DNA of 64,000 nucleotides, taken from NCBI GenBank assembly GCA_050633885.1, contig JBOEHK010000005.1, forward strand, positions 310,001 through 374,000, in the 5' to 3' direction. Shown in pieces: positions 15,677 through 23,599 of this stretch (positions are counted from its first letter, which is position 1; every line of letters starts with the position of its first letter). The DNA comes from JAWSVE01 sp050633885. Lineage in GTDB: Bacteria; Pseudomonadota; Gammaproteobacteria; Pseudomonadales; Cellvibrionaceae. The notes beneath the pieces are model-generated. The model was not told the DNA's origin. It did no database searches and was given only the letters and a program-made list of their open reading frames with translations. A program made the position numbers and the translations under genes.

Positions 15677-16611
15677 TGAGCACAATCGACTCTTCCCTTT
15701 TTCTGGATATTGCTGATGCGCTGCACATAAGTAGCCCGGCCATTGTTGAAAAAGACTATTGGGCTACGCAGCTATTAAAAGAAATATCACAGCTCACACC
15801 AGAGGGCTTTCAACTTGTTTTTTCAGGCGGGACTTGTTTAGCCAAAGCACATCAAAACACCTTCAGAATGTCGGAAGATATCGACATTAAAATGATCCCC
15901 AATGCAGATACTCTGGCGCAATCCAAAAATCAGCAGCGACAATTGCGACGCGATATTCATCAGCTCATTCTGAATATCATTTCTGACTCTGGTATCTTCA
16001 AGCTTGCCGCAGATCCTAAAAAACGGAATGAAGGTAAGTATCAACAATTTTTGATTGAATACCCCAGAGATCATGACACCCTGGAAGCACTCAGACCGCA
16101 TTTGCAATTGGACTTAACAGAGTCTGACTTACTGGAAGATCCAGTAGAGCTTTCCTTGAGCTCACTTTATGCAAGTACGCTTAAAGAGCCGGGAGAAGTT
16201 CAAAGCATTGCTTGTGTCACTGTGCACTCGACTGCCAGTGAAAAATTCGTTTCACTCCTTCGCAGGACCGCATCACATGCTCGGGATAACTCCAGACCGG
16301 ACGATAAAACATTAATTCGGCATGTTTATGATCTACACCTCATATACGAATCAATGACATCACCTTCCACCTTAAAGCCAATGGTTGAACAAGTTATTGA
16401 AATCGACAAAAGTCAGTTTGGAAATCAACACAAAGAATTCGTAAACAATGCAAACTCTGAGCTTCGATATGGGCTCTCATTATTAATTGACGAAGCTCAT
16501 CACCAAGAGCGGTACAATCAATTTATTGGCCCTCTCGTATATCACCCATCTCCCGCAAAATGGGACGAAGCTATTTCGAGCGTCCAAGAACTTGCCGATC
16601 ATTGGCTTTAG
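15676..16611 (+). CDS. abiEii: AbiEii/AbiGii nucleotidyltransferase toxin
   Basis: Protein of 311 residues of the DNA-polymerase-beta-like nucleotidyltransferase toxins. Visible motifs: EKDYW (25-29), FSGGTCLAK (49-57) and the metal-binding SEDIDIK (66-72), followed by the basic helix RRDIHQLILNI and later LRRTASHARD and KTLIRHVYDLHLIY. Related toxins modify tRNA or other targets by nucleotide transfer, halting growth and giving abortive infection. It is the second gene of the pair with AbiEi. Length and motifs are normal, so the toxin is probably functional. It is cargo between the phage replication genes and the recombinase module. Confidence 0.88.
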   Translation: MSTIDSSLFLDIADALHISSPAIVEKDYWATQLLKEISQLTPEGFQLVFSGGTCLAKAHQNTFRMSEDIDIKMIPNADTLAQSKNQQRQLRRDIHQLILNIISDSGIFKLAADPKKRNEGKYQQFLIEYPRDHDTLEALRPHLQLDLTESDLLEDPVELSLSSLYASTLKEPGEVQSIACVTVHSTASEKFVSLLRRTASHARDNSRPDDKTLIRHVYDLHLIYESMTSPSTLKPMVEQVIEIDKSQFGNQHKEFVNNANSELRYGLSLLIDEAHHQERYNQFIGPLVYHPSPAKWDEAISSVQELADHWL

Positions 16612-16785
16612 CTATTATGATACCCGGACCAAGCATACGCCCCTTGGTCACTAAATATGAGGCAAGCAATAAAGCTTGTGGGCCCGCGCAAGCACCCATC
16701 GTGGTCAGCTCGTAAGGAGCAAATAGCGATATGAGAATGGCAGCGGCTTCTCAAAAATTACTCACATTAATCGTGGCAGGCATTT

Positions 16786-17724
16786 CTATTCAGTCTTCAG
16801 CCAACAATTCCCATTTCCATAGCCGACCACATTCTTCCACTCTGTCTTACAACCGCTAAAAGCCTGAGAAAACGCGCTTGCTTTAGATTCTGCGTTTTCC
16901 AATACAGCAGCTGTGCGCAGCTTTTCTTGGCCAGACTCCCAAGCTTCAAATAGCTGGCGAATAATTCGTTTATGAGTAAGACCAGTGAATATATATTGCT
17001 CACCATTTACGACCAGCTCCCCTCCATCTTCAGAGCACCATGTTGGGGGTCGCTTAGCTTGATGGGAGCATCCATGGCCTAGGAGCTCCGCCAGCAAATC
17101 TTTATCGATAGTCGATACACATTGCTGGTCAGGCAACAGCAGATCATGAATGGCGATACATAGTGGTTCACCAGGGATTGGCGGCCCATTTTGAGATATA
17201 GCTCTATCAGTTAGGATCACAGCTGAGCGACGACGCGCAAATGAACCGAATGCTAGCTTCACTGTTGAAATGGTTTGAGCCAAATAGGCCCTCCTACAAA
17301 ACAATACCGCGACACGAGTTTTTCCGAGCCATATATCCCCAAGATCCCACAAAATATCACCAACCAATTCCGCTACTGGTTGATGAGACGATATATCGAG
17401 CCACTGCTGAACAAACTGCAAAAAACGGTTGCTACTTACTTGATATCTACCTATTGAGGTCGTGGGTACATGCACCCAACCAGCCTCCGAAGAGAAATAA
17501 CGAAACCCAGAGCCACTTGGGCAGGGTAATAATTCACAGTCTTGATCATCAACATTTAAAGACGTCGCAGAGTTTTGCAGAGGGTGAATCATTCTCGCGT
17601 TTATCAGCTCTTTGAAATCGGCATTAATTGATAAGTCTTCAGCATCAACCTCTTGTTTTGGTGTACCAGTTATTCTAAGCAGAAGCGCAAGCGCGCCTCT
17701 GCTCAAAGCCCCTGTGGCACTCAT
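16786..17724 (-). CDS. Unknown protein, second gene of the divergent module
   Basis: Protein of 312 residues with no family I recognise. Seen in it: a GALALLLRITG helix near the N-terminus, a Cys-containing middle (DCELLPCPSGSGFRYFSSEAGWVHVP), a LWDLGDIWLGKTRVAVLFCRR segment with an adjacent RRRSAVILTDRAI strand, and a C-terminal winged-helix-like region (GEQYIFTGLTHKRIIRQLFEAWESG) ending in VGYGNGNCWLKTE. There is no signal peptide and no obvious catalytic motif. Its ATG overlaps the stop of the 392-residue gene, so the two are coupled. The pair is divergent from xre/immA, sharing a short control region with it. Confidence 0.75.
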   Translation of the reverse strand: MSATGALSRGALALLLRITGTPKQEVDAEDLSINADFKELINARMIHPLQNSATSLNVDDQDCELLPCPSGSGFRYFSSEAGWVHVPTTSIGRYQVSSNRFLQFVQQWLDISSHQPVAELVGDILWDLGDIWLGKTRVAVLFCRRAYLAQTISTVKLAFGSFARRRSAVILTDRAISQNGPPIPGEPLCIAIHDLLLPDQQCVSTIDKDLLAELLGHGCSHQAKRPPTWCSEDGGELVVNGEQYIFTGLTHKRIIRQLFEAWESGQEKLRTAAVLENAESKASAFSQAFSGCKTEWKNVVGYGNGNCWLKTE

Positions 17725-18899
17725 TCTTGAACCTCTTCAAGTAATCCCCATCGCTTGAGGTACTTTTCACCAATCAATCGCTCCTTGTCAGTCCTGCTTC
17801 TCAAATCACAACCATTTGGCATTGAGATTTTCACAGGAAGAACCTTACCGCGCCCATGTCCATTTTCAGGGTGGAAGCGAATATTGATCTTGGCCTGTAC
17901 CGGCGCAAACCCACCAGAAGACAAAGGGTTTTGTTCACCAAAATGTTCTTGTGCGTATTCATGGAGAGCGGTATTGCTTTTAGCTGGCACCTCAATTTGC
18001 ACTCGGCCATCACCAGCGAGATCTTTAATTTTCATCAGGACCAGCTGAACGGATTCAATGCCATCCTCCACATCCCAATCTAATGGCTTATTCTCCATAA
18101 GCGGCATCAAGTCAAATCGACGCAGTGGAACCTTGTCTGCTGTCACTGGCTGCTTAAGTAGATCTTCCGTGAATGCTTTTGCAATGGTATCCCGGCGCTC
18201 TTGCTTGGCGGCAACTACCTCGATAGTACCGGTGTCGGATGAGTAAGTAATGGCATGCTCAGAAACTGGTCGGCGAATTCGAGAGACAATATCTTCGTCA
18301 CCTTTGAACTCAAGGTATGAGTCAGGCAACCCTTCTTGGTAAATCATGACCTGTACAACGTTGACGTCGTTACCATCTTCATCAGGTTGAACACGGTCAA
18401 ATAGTTCAATCTTCACTTTTTCACCCAGGCCGAAAAGCTCCTTAATCTTGGACTTAAATGTGTCCATCGATACTTGGTCGTTATGCAGCGGCAACAATGC
18501 TTCTACTTGATAACCGGTCCACTTCTGGCCATGGCGATATTGGTCCGCATATCGAATATCTTCCGCCTGCCGGAACTTGTCGCGATGACTCTGAAACACC
18601 CATAGGCTTCTCTCGGCCGCAGTCTCATGCTTAAGAAGCTCACTGGCGTCAGGGAATGTGCTCAATAATGCAGCTTGACCCACCTCGTCGGTCATGTGCT
18701 TGATTCTTTCAAGATCAAGCGTGATTTTGATCTGCACATCAGCAGGCTGGTGGTCAAACAGCTCGATAACCTTGCTGGCTACCTCAGGCTGCTCTTTTGA
18801 CCAGTCCACCTGGTCAAAACCGTCATTGGCAGAAAAGTATGATTTCAGCCCCTGAGATGAAGCATGGTTAACGAAGTTGCGAACGATTGGCATAGGCAC
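17721..18899 (-). CDS. Unknown protein, first gene of the divergent module
   Basis: Protein of 392 residues, soluble and acidic, no recognised domain. It begins MPMPIVRNFVNHASSQGLKSYF and contains repeated alpha/beta segments (VQIKITLDLERIKHMTDEVGQAALL; GYQVEALLPLHNDQVSMDTFK; IELFDRVQPDEDGNDVNVVQV; GTIEVVAAKQERRDTIAKAF). I see no Walker, nuclease or kinase motif. It starts 160 bp from the divergent XRE regulator, so both directions are probably controlled by the same repressor. I would treat it as an effector or structural partner of a regulated stress or defence module; that is inference. Confidence 0.78.
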   Translation of the reverse strand: MPMPIVRNFVNHASSQGLKSYFSANDGFDQVDWSKEQPEVASKVIELFDHQPADVQIKITLDLERIKHMTDEVGQAALLSTFPDASELLKHETAAERSLWVFQSHRDKFRQAEDIRYADQYRHGQKWTGYQVEALLPLHNDQVSMDTFKSKIKELFGLGEKVKIELFDRVQPDEDGNDVNVVQVMIYQEGLPDSYLEFKGDEDIVSRIRRPVSEHAITYSSDTGTIEVVAAKQERRDTIAKAFTEDLLKQPVTADKVPLRRFDLMPLMENKPLDWDVEDGIESVQLVLMKIKDLAGDGRVQIEVPAKSNTALHEYAQEHFGEQNPLSSGGFAPVQAKINIRFHPENGHGRGKVLPVKISMPNGCDLRSRTDKERLIGEKYLKRWGLLEEVQE

Positions 18900-18950
18900 A
18901 ATTCCTCAATATAAGTGATAAACGGCAAACTCTCGGTACTCAATTACAGA

Positions 18951-19029
18951 AAGTTCAAGATAGCGAACTTATATAATATGGGCGCTTATATTTCTTTTCA
19001 AGTAAAAAAAGTAAGTCTATAATGAACTT
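18951..19029. promoter_or_regulatory. Divergent control region with AAGTTC-N8-GAACTT operator
   Basis: AAGTTC (18951-18956) and GAACTT (18965-18970) form a perfect inverted repeat with an 8-base spacer. TATAAT follows at 18972-18977, and another GAACTT half-site lies at 19024-19029 next to a second TATAAT (19018-19023). This is the layout expected for an XRE autorepressor controlling both transcripts. Confidence 0.55.
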
Positions 19030-19058
19030 TTTACACCATTCACTGAGGAGGCACTGCC

Positions 19059-19379
19059 GTGGCCAACGTATTAGGGGCCAAGATTAAAGAGCTTCGCAAA
19101 CAAAAAGGCCTTACATTAGAACAACTTGCGGAGAAGATAGGCTCAGGTAAAAGCTACATCTGGGAGATCGAAAATAAAGGCGTAAAACGACCATCTGCTG
19201 AAAAATTAGCCGCCATTGCAAAAGAACTGGATGTAACCACCGATTACCTCATTGATGATGCCCAGACAGAAGTGACTGACGACCTAGAGAAAGAAGTGTT
19301 TTATCGAAAGCTCGGTCAACTGGAAAAAGATGATCGAGACAAAATCATGGATATGATCGATGCATGGAGCAAGAAGTAG
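19059..19379 (+). CDS. XRE-family transcriptional regulator
   Basis: Protein of 106 residues read from a GTG with GAGGAGG 7 bases upstream. Residues 5-60 are a cro/cI helix-turn-helix (IKELRKQKGLTLEQLAEKIGSGKSYIWEIENKGVKRPS, then LAAIAKELDVTTDYLIDD). The C-terminal helix carries LEKDDRDKIMDMIDAWSKK, a common tail of XRE regulators paired with ImmA/IrrE peptidases. Its end overlaps the peptidase gene by 16 bases. By analogy with ImmR/ImmA it is a repressor cleaved by the partner on damage. Confidence 0.9.
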   Translation: MANVLGAKIKELRKQKGLTLEQLAEKIGSGKSYIWEIENKGVKRPSAEKLAAIAKELDVTTDYLIDDAQTEVTDDLEKEVFYRKLGQLEKDDRDKIMDMIDAWSKK

Positions 19380-20296
19380 TGTCAGAAAAGAAGTTCCCGC
19401 AAAAGGAAGCTAACCGCATTACTCATATTCTCGACACTGCGCTTCCAACGCATATTCGCTTCCCGGTAGACGTTGAAATGGTGGCAAAAGAGCTCACGCC
19501 ATCATTCAGCCAAGACCCAATCACTGCCGTTAATGGCGGCAGCATGGGCAATTCGGTTGATGGCATGCTGGTGAAGCATGACAGCAAAGATGAGTGGGCC
19601 ATCTTTTACAATACGGATGTGGTTCACCCTGGCCGTACTAACTTCACTAAGGCCCATGAGTTGGGTCACTACATGGTCCACCGACAATCTCTAAGCAAAA
19701 CCAAATTTCAGTGCGGCGAAAAAGACATGCTGGATGAAAACCAGCAAAGTATCGACATCGAAGCAGAAGCTAATGCCTTTGCTGCCAACCTGTTAATGCC
19801 TAACAATGATTTTCGAGCACAGGCTGACGGTCAACAGTTCAGTATTGATTTAATGCAGCATTGTGCCGACCGCTATGGCGTATCACTCACGGCGGCTGTT
19901 TTGAAATGGCTCGACTTCACGAAGAAGCGCGCAATCGGCCTGCTATCAGAAGAAGGCTTTATGCATTGGTCTAAATCTAGCGGCAGTGCTTTTCGCTCTG
20001 GCCGTTACTTCGCGACCAAGCAAGACTGTGTTGAGGTACCCGAGTTCTCATTAGCAGCACAAGAGCAGTATTCAACAGAAGCAAGAAATGGTGTTAAGCA
20101 TGGTCCTGGAATTTGGTTTCCGAATGAGGAAGTTATTGAGCACAGCATCTACTCCGATGAATACGGCAAGACATTAACCATATTGATACTTGATGATGCG
20201 GGTGGGTACAGTGACCCAGATGATTTCAATGAAGATGATGAGTTGCTTACTGATTCGTACACCAACTTTATAAACAACGGGCAAAACCCTTACTAA
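19364..20296 (+). CDS. ImmA/IrrE family zinc metallopeptidase
   Basis: Protein of 310 residues. The zincin motif is HELGH at 98-102 with the third ligand expected at E135 (DIEAEANAFAANLLMP). This is the COG2856 signature of ImmA/IrrE peptidases, which cleave a cognate XRE repressor. The C-terminal 120 residues (after FTKKRAIGLLSEEGFMHW) form an added domain with SGRYFATKQDCVEVPEF and end acidic; it may sense a ligand or partner. The gene overlaps the XRE gene, so the two form a regulatory pair. It is followed after 5 bases by the HNH-like gene. Confidence 0.9.
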   Translation: MEQEVVSEKKFPQKEANRITHILDTALPTHIRFPVDVEMVAKELTPSFSQDPITAVNGGSMGNSVDGMLVKHDSKDEWAIFYNTDVVHPGRTNFTKAHELGHYMVHRQSLSKTKFQCGEKDMLDENQQSIDIEAEANAFAANLLMPNNDFRAQADGQQFSIDLMQHCADRYGVSLTAAVLKWLDFTKKRAIGLLSEEGFMHWSKSSGSAFRSGRYFATKQDCVEVPEFSLAAQEQYSTEARNGVKHGPGIWFPNEEVIEHSIYSDEYGKTLTILILDDAGGYSDPDDFNEDDELLTDSYTNFINNGQNPY

Positions 20297-20301
20297 CGAT
20301 T

Positions 20302-20976
20302 ATGCGAGACTCCTACGAACGCTTTTTCTCACAAGGCTACATATCGAAAGATCAGTTTTTCGAATTTGGCCTTAGTGAAACTATCTACGCGCCGCTAGAT
20401 AAAGCAGAAGCCGCCTGGGAAAAGCTGAAACATAAAGTGCATAGCAATCAGCAAGTATTCATTCGCGGCTTTGGTCGTAATTCGAATGGCACTCATTTGT
20501 TTCAAGCATTCTATGCTGATGTTCTCGATAATAATCAGGTTACCGTTGACCCAACGAACAACGCCCAGCCGACAAAATTGATCCGTGACCTGACAGGATA
20601 CTCAAAGACTAAAAGCAACAAACACGAGCCAATTCAGAACTATCAGATCTCGCATATTTTTGGCAGAACTAAAAACGTATTCGCTTTTACCGCTCCTTGG
20701 AATATCGTTTACATGCCGAAGATGCTGGATCCATTTACCGGCCATGAAGCTAAGGGCGCAATGATTGATGAGTATAAAGATCTCTTTCAAAAGCAAAGTT
20801 TCAAACACTTCGAACCGCTGATTAATGATTATAATGCGCTGATCACATCGCCAAGCCTTGTCGATTCAATTCATCACTATCTCGATAAAATTGAGCAAGA
20901 TAAAAACCTTGATGAAAAAGATGTAAGCAAGCTAAGAGCTTCCATCCTCGAAGAACTTACACCGATAATTTTGTAG
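20302..20976 (+). CDS. Putative HNH-like nuclease, third gene after xre-immA
   Basis: Protein of 224 residues. The segment NYQISHIFGRTKNVFAFTAP followed by WNIVYMPKMLDPFTGHEA has H118, N134 and H148 in HNH-like order and resembles a group of diverged HNH proteins, though the usual Cys pairs are absent. The N-terminal half (FEFGLSETIYAPLDKAEAAW, QQVFIRGFGRNSNGTHLFQAFYADV) is mixed alpha/beta. It lies 5 bases after the ImmA/IrrE gene and so is co-expressed with it. Nuclease function is a tentative reading; if true the XRE-ImmA pair could control a DNA-cutting effector. Confidence 0.6.
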   Translation: MRDSYERFFSQGYISKDQFFEFGLSETIYAPLDKAEAAWEKLKHKVHSNQQVFIRGFGRNSNGTHLFQAFYADVLDNNQVTVDPTNNAQPTKLIRDLTGYSKTKSNKHEPIQNYQISHIFGRTKNVFAFTAPWNIVYMPKMLDPFTGHEAKGAMIDEYKDLFQKQSFKHFEPLINDYNALITSPSLVDSIHHYLDKIEQDKNLDEKDVSKLRASILEELTPIIL

Positions 20977-21051
20977 AACTTTATCTGCAACCCAAGTGAA
21001 CCCGCACCAGCCCTAATTTACCTGATGGCCTTTTCGCCGCTCTAAAAACAA

Positions 21052-21076
21052 AATGTTCAACAGTATTTTGAACATT
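21052..21076. promoter_or_regulatory. Inverted repeat upstream of the DUF2924-recombinase operon
   Basis: AATGTTCAA (21052-21060) and TTGAACATT (21068-21076) form a perfect 9-bp inverted repeat with a 7-base spacer, ending 15 bases before the ATG at 21092. It is a likely operator for the recombinase transcript, since it covers the position where RNA polymerase or the leader would be. Confidence 0.5.
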
Positions 21077-21091
21077 CAGAGTGGTAAGCAA

Positions 21092-21310
21092 ATGCAGCAA
21101 ACAAACCCTTTATCTCCCAAGCGAATGGCTCCTGAAAAGCGCATACAGGAAGTCGCTCATATAATAGCTAACGGCCTAATTCGGCTGAGAGCTCCAGCCT
21201 CGAATAAAGCTCAATTATTGGACTCAGATAGCGACATTTCACTTGCTATGTCTGGCTACCGAAGCGTTCATGGTGAACCAGAGAACACCAACACTTCGGA
21301 GGCAAAATGA
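21092..21310 (+). CDS. Small hypothetical protein before DUF2924
   Basis: Protein of 72 residues if read from the ATG at 21092; an earlier start at 21053 would lie within the inverted repeat. Basic N-terminal half (NPLSPKRMAPEKRIQEVAHIIANGLIRLRA) and polar C-terminal half. No family recognised, but short proteins with an IQEVAxIxANGLxRLR-type core are frequent upstream of DUF2924 in recombinase cassettes. The stop overlaps the DUF2924 start by 4 bases. Confidence 0.65.
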   Translation: MQQTNPLSPKRMAPEKRIQEVAHIIANGLIRLRAPASNKAQLLDSDSDISLAMSGYRSVHGEPENTNTSEAK

Positions 21311-21798
21311 GCTCAGATATCGTATTCGAACCATCCACTTCGGCCGTTGCGCAGATAACGCAACTATCGGAGATGAGTATGGACGAGATTAAATCTTTAT
21401 GGCGTCAGCTGTACCGTAAAGAACCACCAACTCATATTCGGTCATTTCTAGAAAAGCGCCTGGCATATCGGCTACAGGAAGTCGAGTTTAGGCGAGCACA
21501 TCAAAACCTTGCAGAGAAAAATGATCGCCGTATTAGTGCCATCATCAATACCGGCAAAAAGCCACTTCGTGACCGTTATCCTCAGCCCATCCCCGGCACA
21601 GTATTAAGCCGGATTTACCAAGAAAAAGAGCACAAGGTCACTGTCATCCATGATGGTCAGTTCGAGTTTGAAGGCCGGATTTATAAAAGCCTTTCAGTTA
21701 TCGCTAGAGAAATTACTGGCACTCGATGGTCAGGACCACTGTTCTTTGGTTTAAGGAAAGCAATGTACGACAAGAAAGCGAAGCGAGGTAAAAAATAA
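21307..21798 (+). CDS. DUF2924 family protein
   Basis: Protein of 163 residues matching DUF2924: MDEIKSLWRQLYRKEPPTHIRSFLEKRLAYRLQE at 25-58, PIPGTVLSRIYQEKEHKVTV, and the terminal FEFEGRIYKSLSVIAREITGTRWSGPLFFGL. The family is strongly linked to large serine recombinases in phages and islands and is thought to assist them, with no proven activity. Overlaps the upstream small gene (ATGA) and touches the recombinase start, so all are one operon. Confidence 0.9.
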   Translation: MSSDIVFEPSTSAVAQITQLSEMSMDEIKSLWRQLYRKEPPTHIRSFLEKRLAYRLQEVEFRRAHQNLAEKNDRRISAIINTGKKPLRDRYPQPIPGTVLSRIYQEKEHKVTVIHDGQFEFEGRIYKSLSVIAREITGTRWSGPLFFGLRKAMYDKKAKRGKK

Positions 21799-23147
21799 TG
21801 TCAGACCAAATTAAGAAACGACTTCGCTGTGCAGTCTATACACGCAAATCAACAGATGAGGGATTGGACCAAGATTACAACTCCATCGATGCGCAACGCG
21901 ATGCGGGTCATGCCTACATTGCCAGCCAGCGTGCTGAAGGTTGGATACCGGTCGAGGATGACTACGACGACCCTGCATACTCCGGTGGCAATATGGATCG
22001 CCCGGCAATGAAGCGCCTACTTAAAGACATACAGGATGACAAAATCGATGTCGTTGTGGTTTACAAAATTGACCGACTGACGCGAAGCCTTACCGACTTC
22101 TCCAAAATGATTGAGGTATTCGAACGCCATAACACATCATTCGTCTCGGTCACCCAGCAATTTAACACCACCAACTCAATGGGCAGGCTGATGCTGAATA
22201 TTCTGCTGTCATTCGCCCAATTTGAAAGAGAGGTAACCGGCGAGAGGATCCGCGATAAGATCACCGCTAGTAAGAAGAAAGGTTTATGGATGGGAGGAAT
22301 TCCTCCTCTTGGTTACGATGTAAAGGATCGCTGCCTAGTTATAAACCCCAAGGAAGCTAAGCTGGTGCAACAAGTCTTCCAACGCTTTACTGAAATCGGC
22401 TCAACAACTCTACTGTATAAAGAGCTGAGACTTGAAGGTGCCACCAGTAAATCCTGGACAACACAGGACGGTCGATTTCGGCCTGGAAAACCAATCGACA
22501 GAGGCCTCATCTACAAACTGCTTCATAATCGTACTTACCTCGGTGAGCTTCGGCACAAGGACCAATGGTACGAAGGCAAACACGACGCCATCATTGATCA
22601 AAAACTTTGGGATGACGTTCACTCAATACTGTCGATCAATGGGCACAAACGCGGCAACTATACCCGCGCAAAGATCCCATTTCTTCTCAAGGGGATGGTC
22701 TTCGCAGAAGATGGTCGAGCGCTTACAACATGGAGCTCAACCAAAAAGAAAAGCGGTAGGCGGTACCGCTATTACATTAGCACCCGCGATACCAAAGAAT
22801 ATTCTGGCGCCTCAGGCTTACCGAGAATACCCGCCGCTGAATTGGAGTCGGCCGTAGTCGAGCAAATCAGAGGTATTCTCAAAGCACCTCCCATTACTCA
22901 GCAGGTTGCATCGATTGCCAATCAGCAGGGCTACGAAATTGATGAAGCTCAGGTCACTGTCGCACTCAATAAAATCGATAATGTCTGGGAGCAACTATTC
23001 CCCGACGAACAATCTCGGATTATCAAACTGTTGATCGAGAAGATCATTGTTAAGCCCGACAATATTGATATCAGGCTTTGGGAAAACGGTGTTGAACGCC
23101 TCGCGCTAGAAATTACAGACTCAGCTAAGCAGGAGGTGGTCGCATGA
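21798..23147 (+). CDS. Large serine recombinase
   Basis: Protein of 449 residues. The resolvase-type catalytic domain starts AVYTRKSTDEGLDQDYNSID with the nucleophile at S18, then DRPAMKRLLKDIQDDKIDVVVVYKIDRLTRSLTDF with the catalytic arginines, and FERE at the end of the domain. A recombinase domain (GGIPPLGYDV, LIYKLLHNRTYLGELRHKDQWYEGKHDAIID) and a C-terminal region follow. These enzymes integrate and excise phages and islands between unlike att sites. It is the likely integrase of the left element; att sites for such enzymes usually lie close to the gene, but I could not identify them by eye. Confidence 0.93.
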   Translation: MSDQIKKRLRCAVYTRKSTDEGLDQDYNSIDAQRDAGHAYIASQRAEGWIPVEDDYDDPAYSGGNMDRPAMKRLLKDIQDDKIDVVVVYKIDRLTRSLTDFSKMIEVFERHNTSFVSVTQQFNTTNSMGRLMLNILLSFAQFEREVTGERIRDKITASKKKGLWMGGIPPLGYDVKDRCLVINPKEAKLVQQVFQRFTEIGSTTLLYKELRLEGATSKSWTTQDGRFRPGKPIDRGLIYKLLHNRTYLGELRHKDQWYEGKHDAIIDQKLWDDVHSILSINGHKRGNYTRAKIPFLLKGMVFAEDGRALTTWSSTKKKSGRRYRYYISTRDTKEYSGASGLPRIPAAELESAVVEQIRGILKAPPITQQVASIANQQGYEIDEAQVTVALNKIDNVWEQLFPDEQSRIIKLLIEKIIVKPDNIDIRLWENGVERLALEITDSAKQEVVA

Positions 23148-23599
23148 GTAAGGGAAGCGGATTTAAAATCGAAATGAGCCAATCTGGCGATCCAAGCGTC
23201 TTCGAAGCCAGTAATGGCAAACTCAGCATATCGGTCCCTATCCGTCTAAAACGCAGAAGTGGGCGACAACTGATTACCTTACCCGATGGTGAAACCCATG
23301 AACCCAGACCATGGGACACAGATCCTACGCCTCTGCAACTTGCATTGGCCAGAGGTCATTGCTGGCTTGCCATGCTGGAAACTGGCCAAGTTAAATCACT
23401 TAGGGAAATTGCCGAGAAAGAAGGCATCGACAACAGCTACGTTAGTCGAATGGTTAACCTGACGACCCTTGCACCGGATATCGTAGAAGCCATTCTGAAC
23501 GACCAATTGCCGCCAACCTTAACCTTGTTTGATTTGGCGGTAGATCCGCCAAAGCTATGGAGTAAGCAGAGAGAAAGAGTCTACAGTTTGAAATCTTGA
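23144..23599 (+). CDS. ParB-like HTH protein coupled to the recombinase
   Basis: Protein of 151 residues whose ATG overlaps the recombinase stop. After a basic N-terminal half (VPIRLKRRSGRQLITLPDG) it has a ParB-type helix-turn-helix: ARGHCWLAMLETGQVKSLRE, IAEKEGIDNSYVSRMVNLTTLAPDIVEAILN. Such proteins follow large serine recombinases and may act as directionality or partner factors; that role is inference. Its 3' end overlaps the convergent hipA gene by 19 bases. Confidence 0.8.
   Translation: MSKGSGFKIEMSQSGDPSVFEASNGKLSISVPIRLKRRSGRQLITLPDGETHEPRPWDTDPTPLQLALARGHCWLAMLETGQVKSLREIAEKEGIDNSYVSRMVNLTTLAPDIVEAILNDQLPPTLTLFDLAVDPPKLWSKQRERVYSLKS

Noticed and set aside
17241..17615. 124-codon rightward frame inside the 312-residue unknown gene
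   Set aside because: The leftward frame is coupled to its neighbour by overlap and has a ribosome context; the antisense frame has none.
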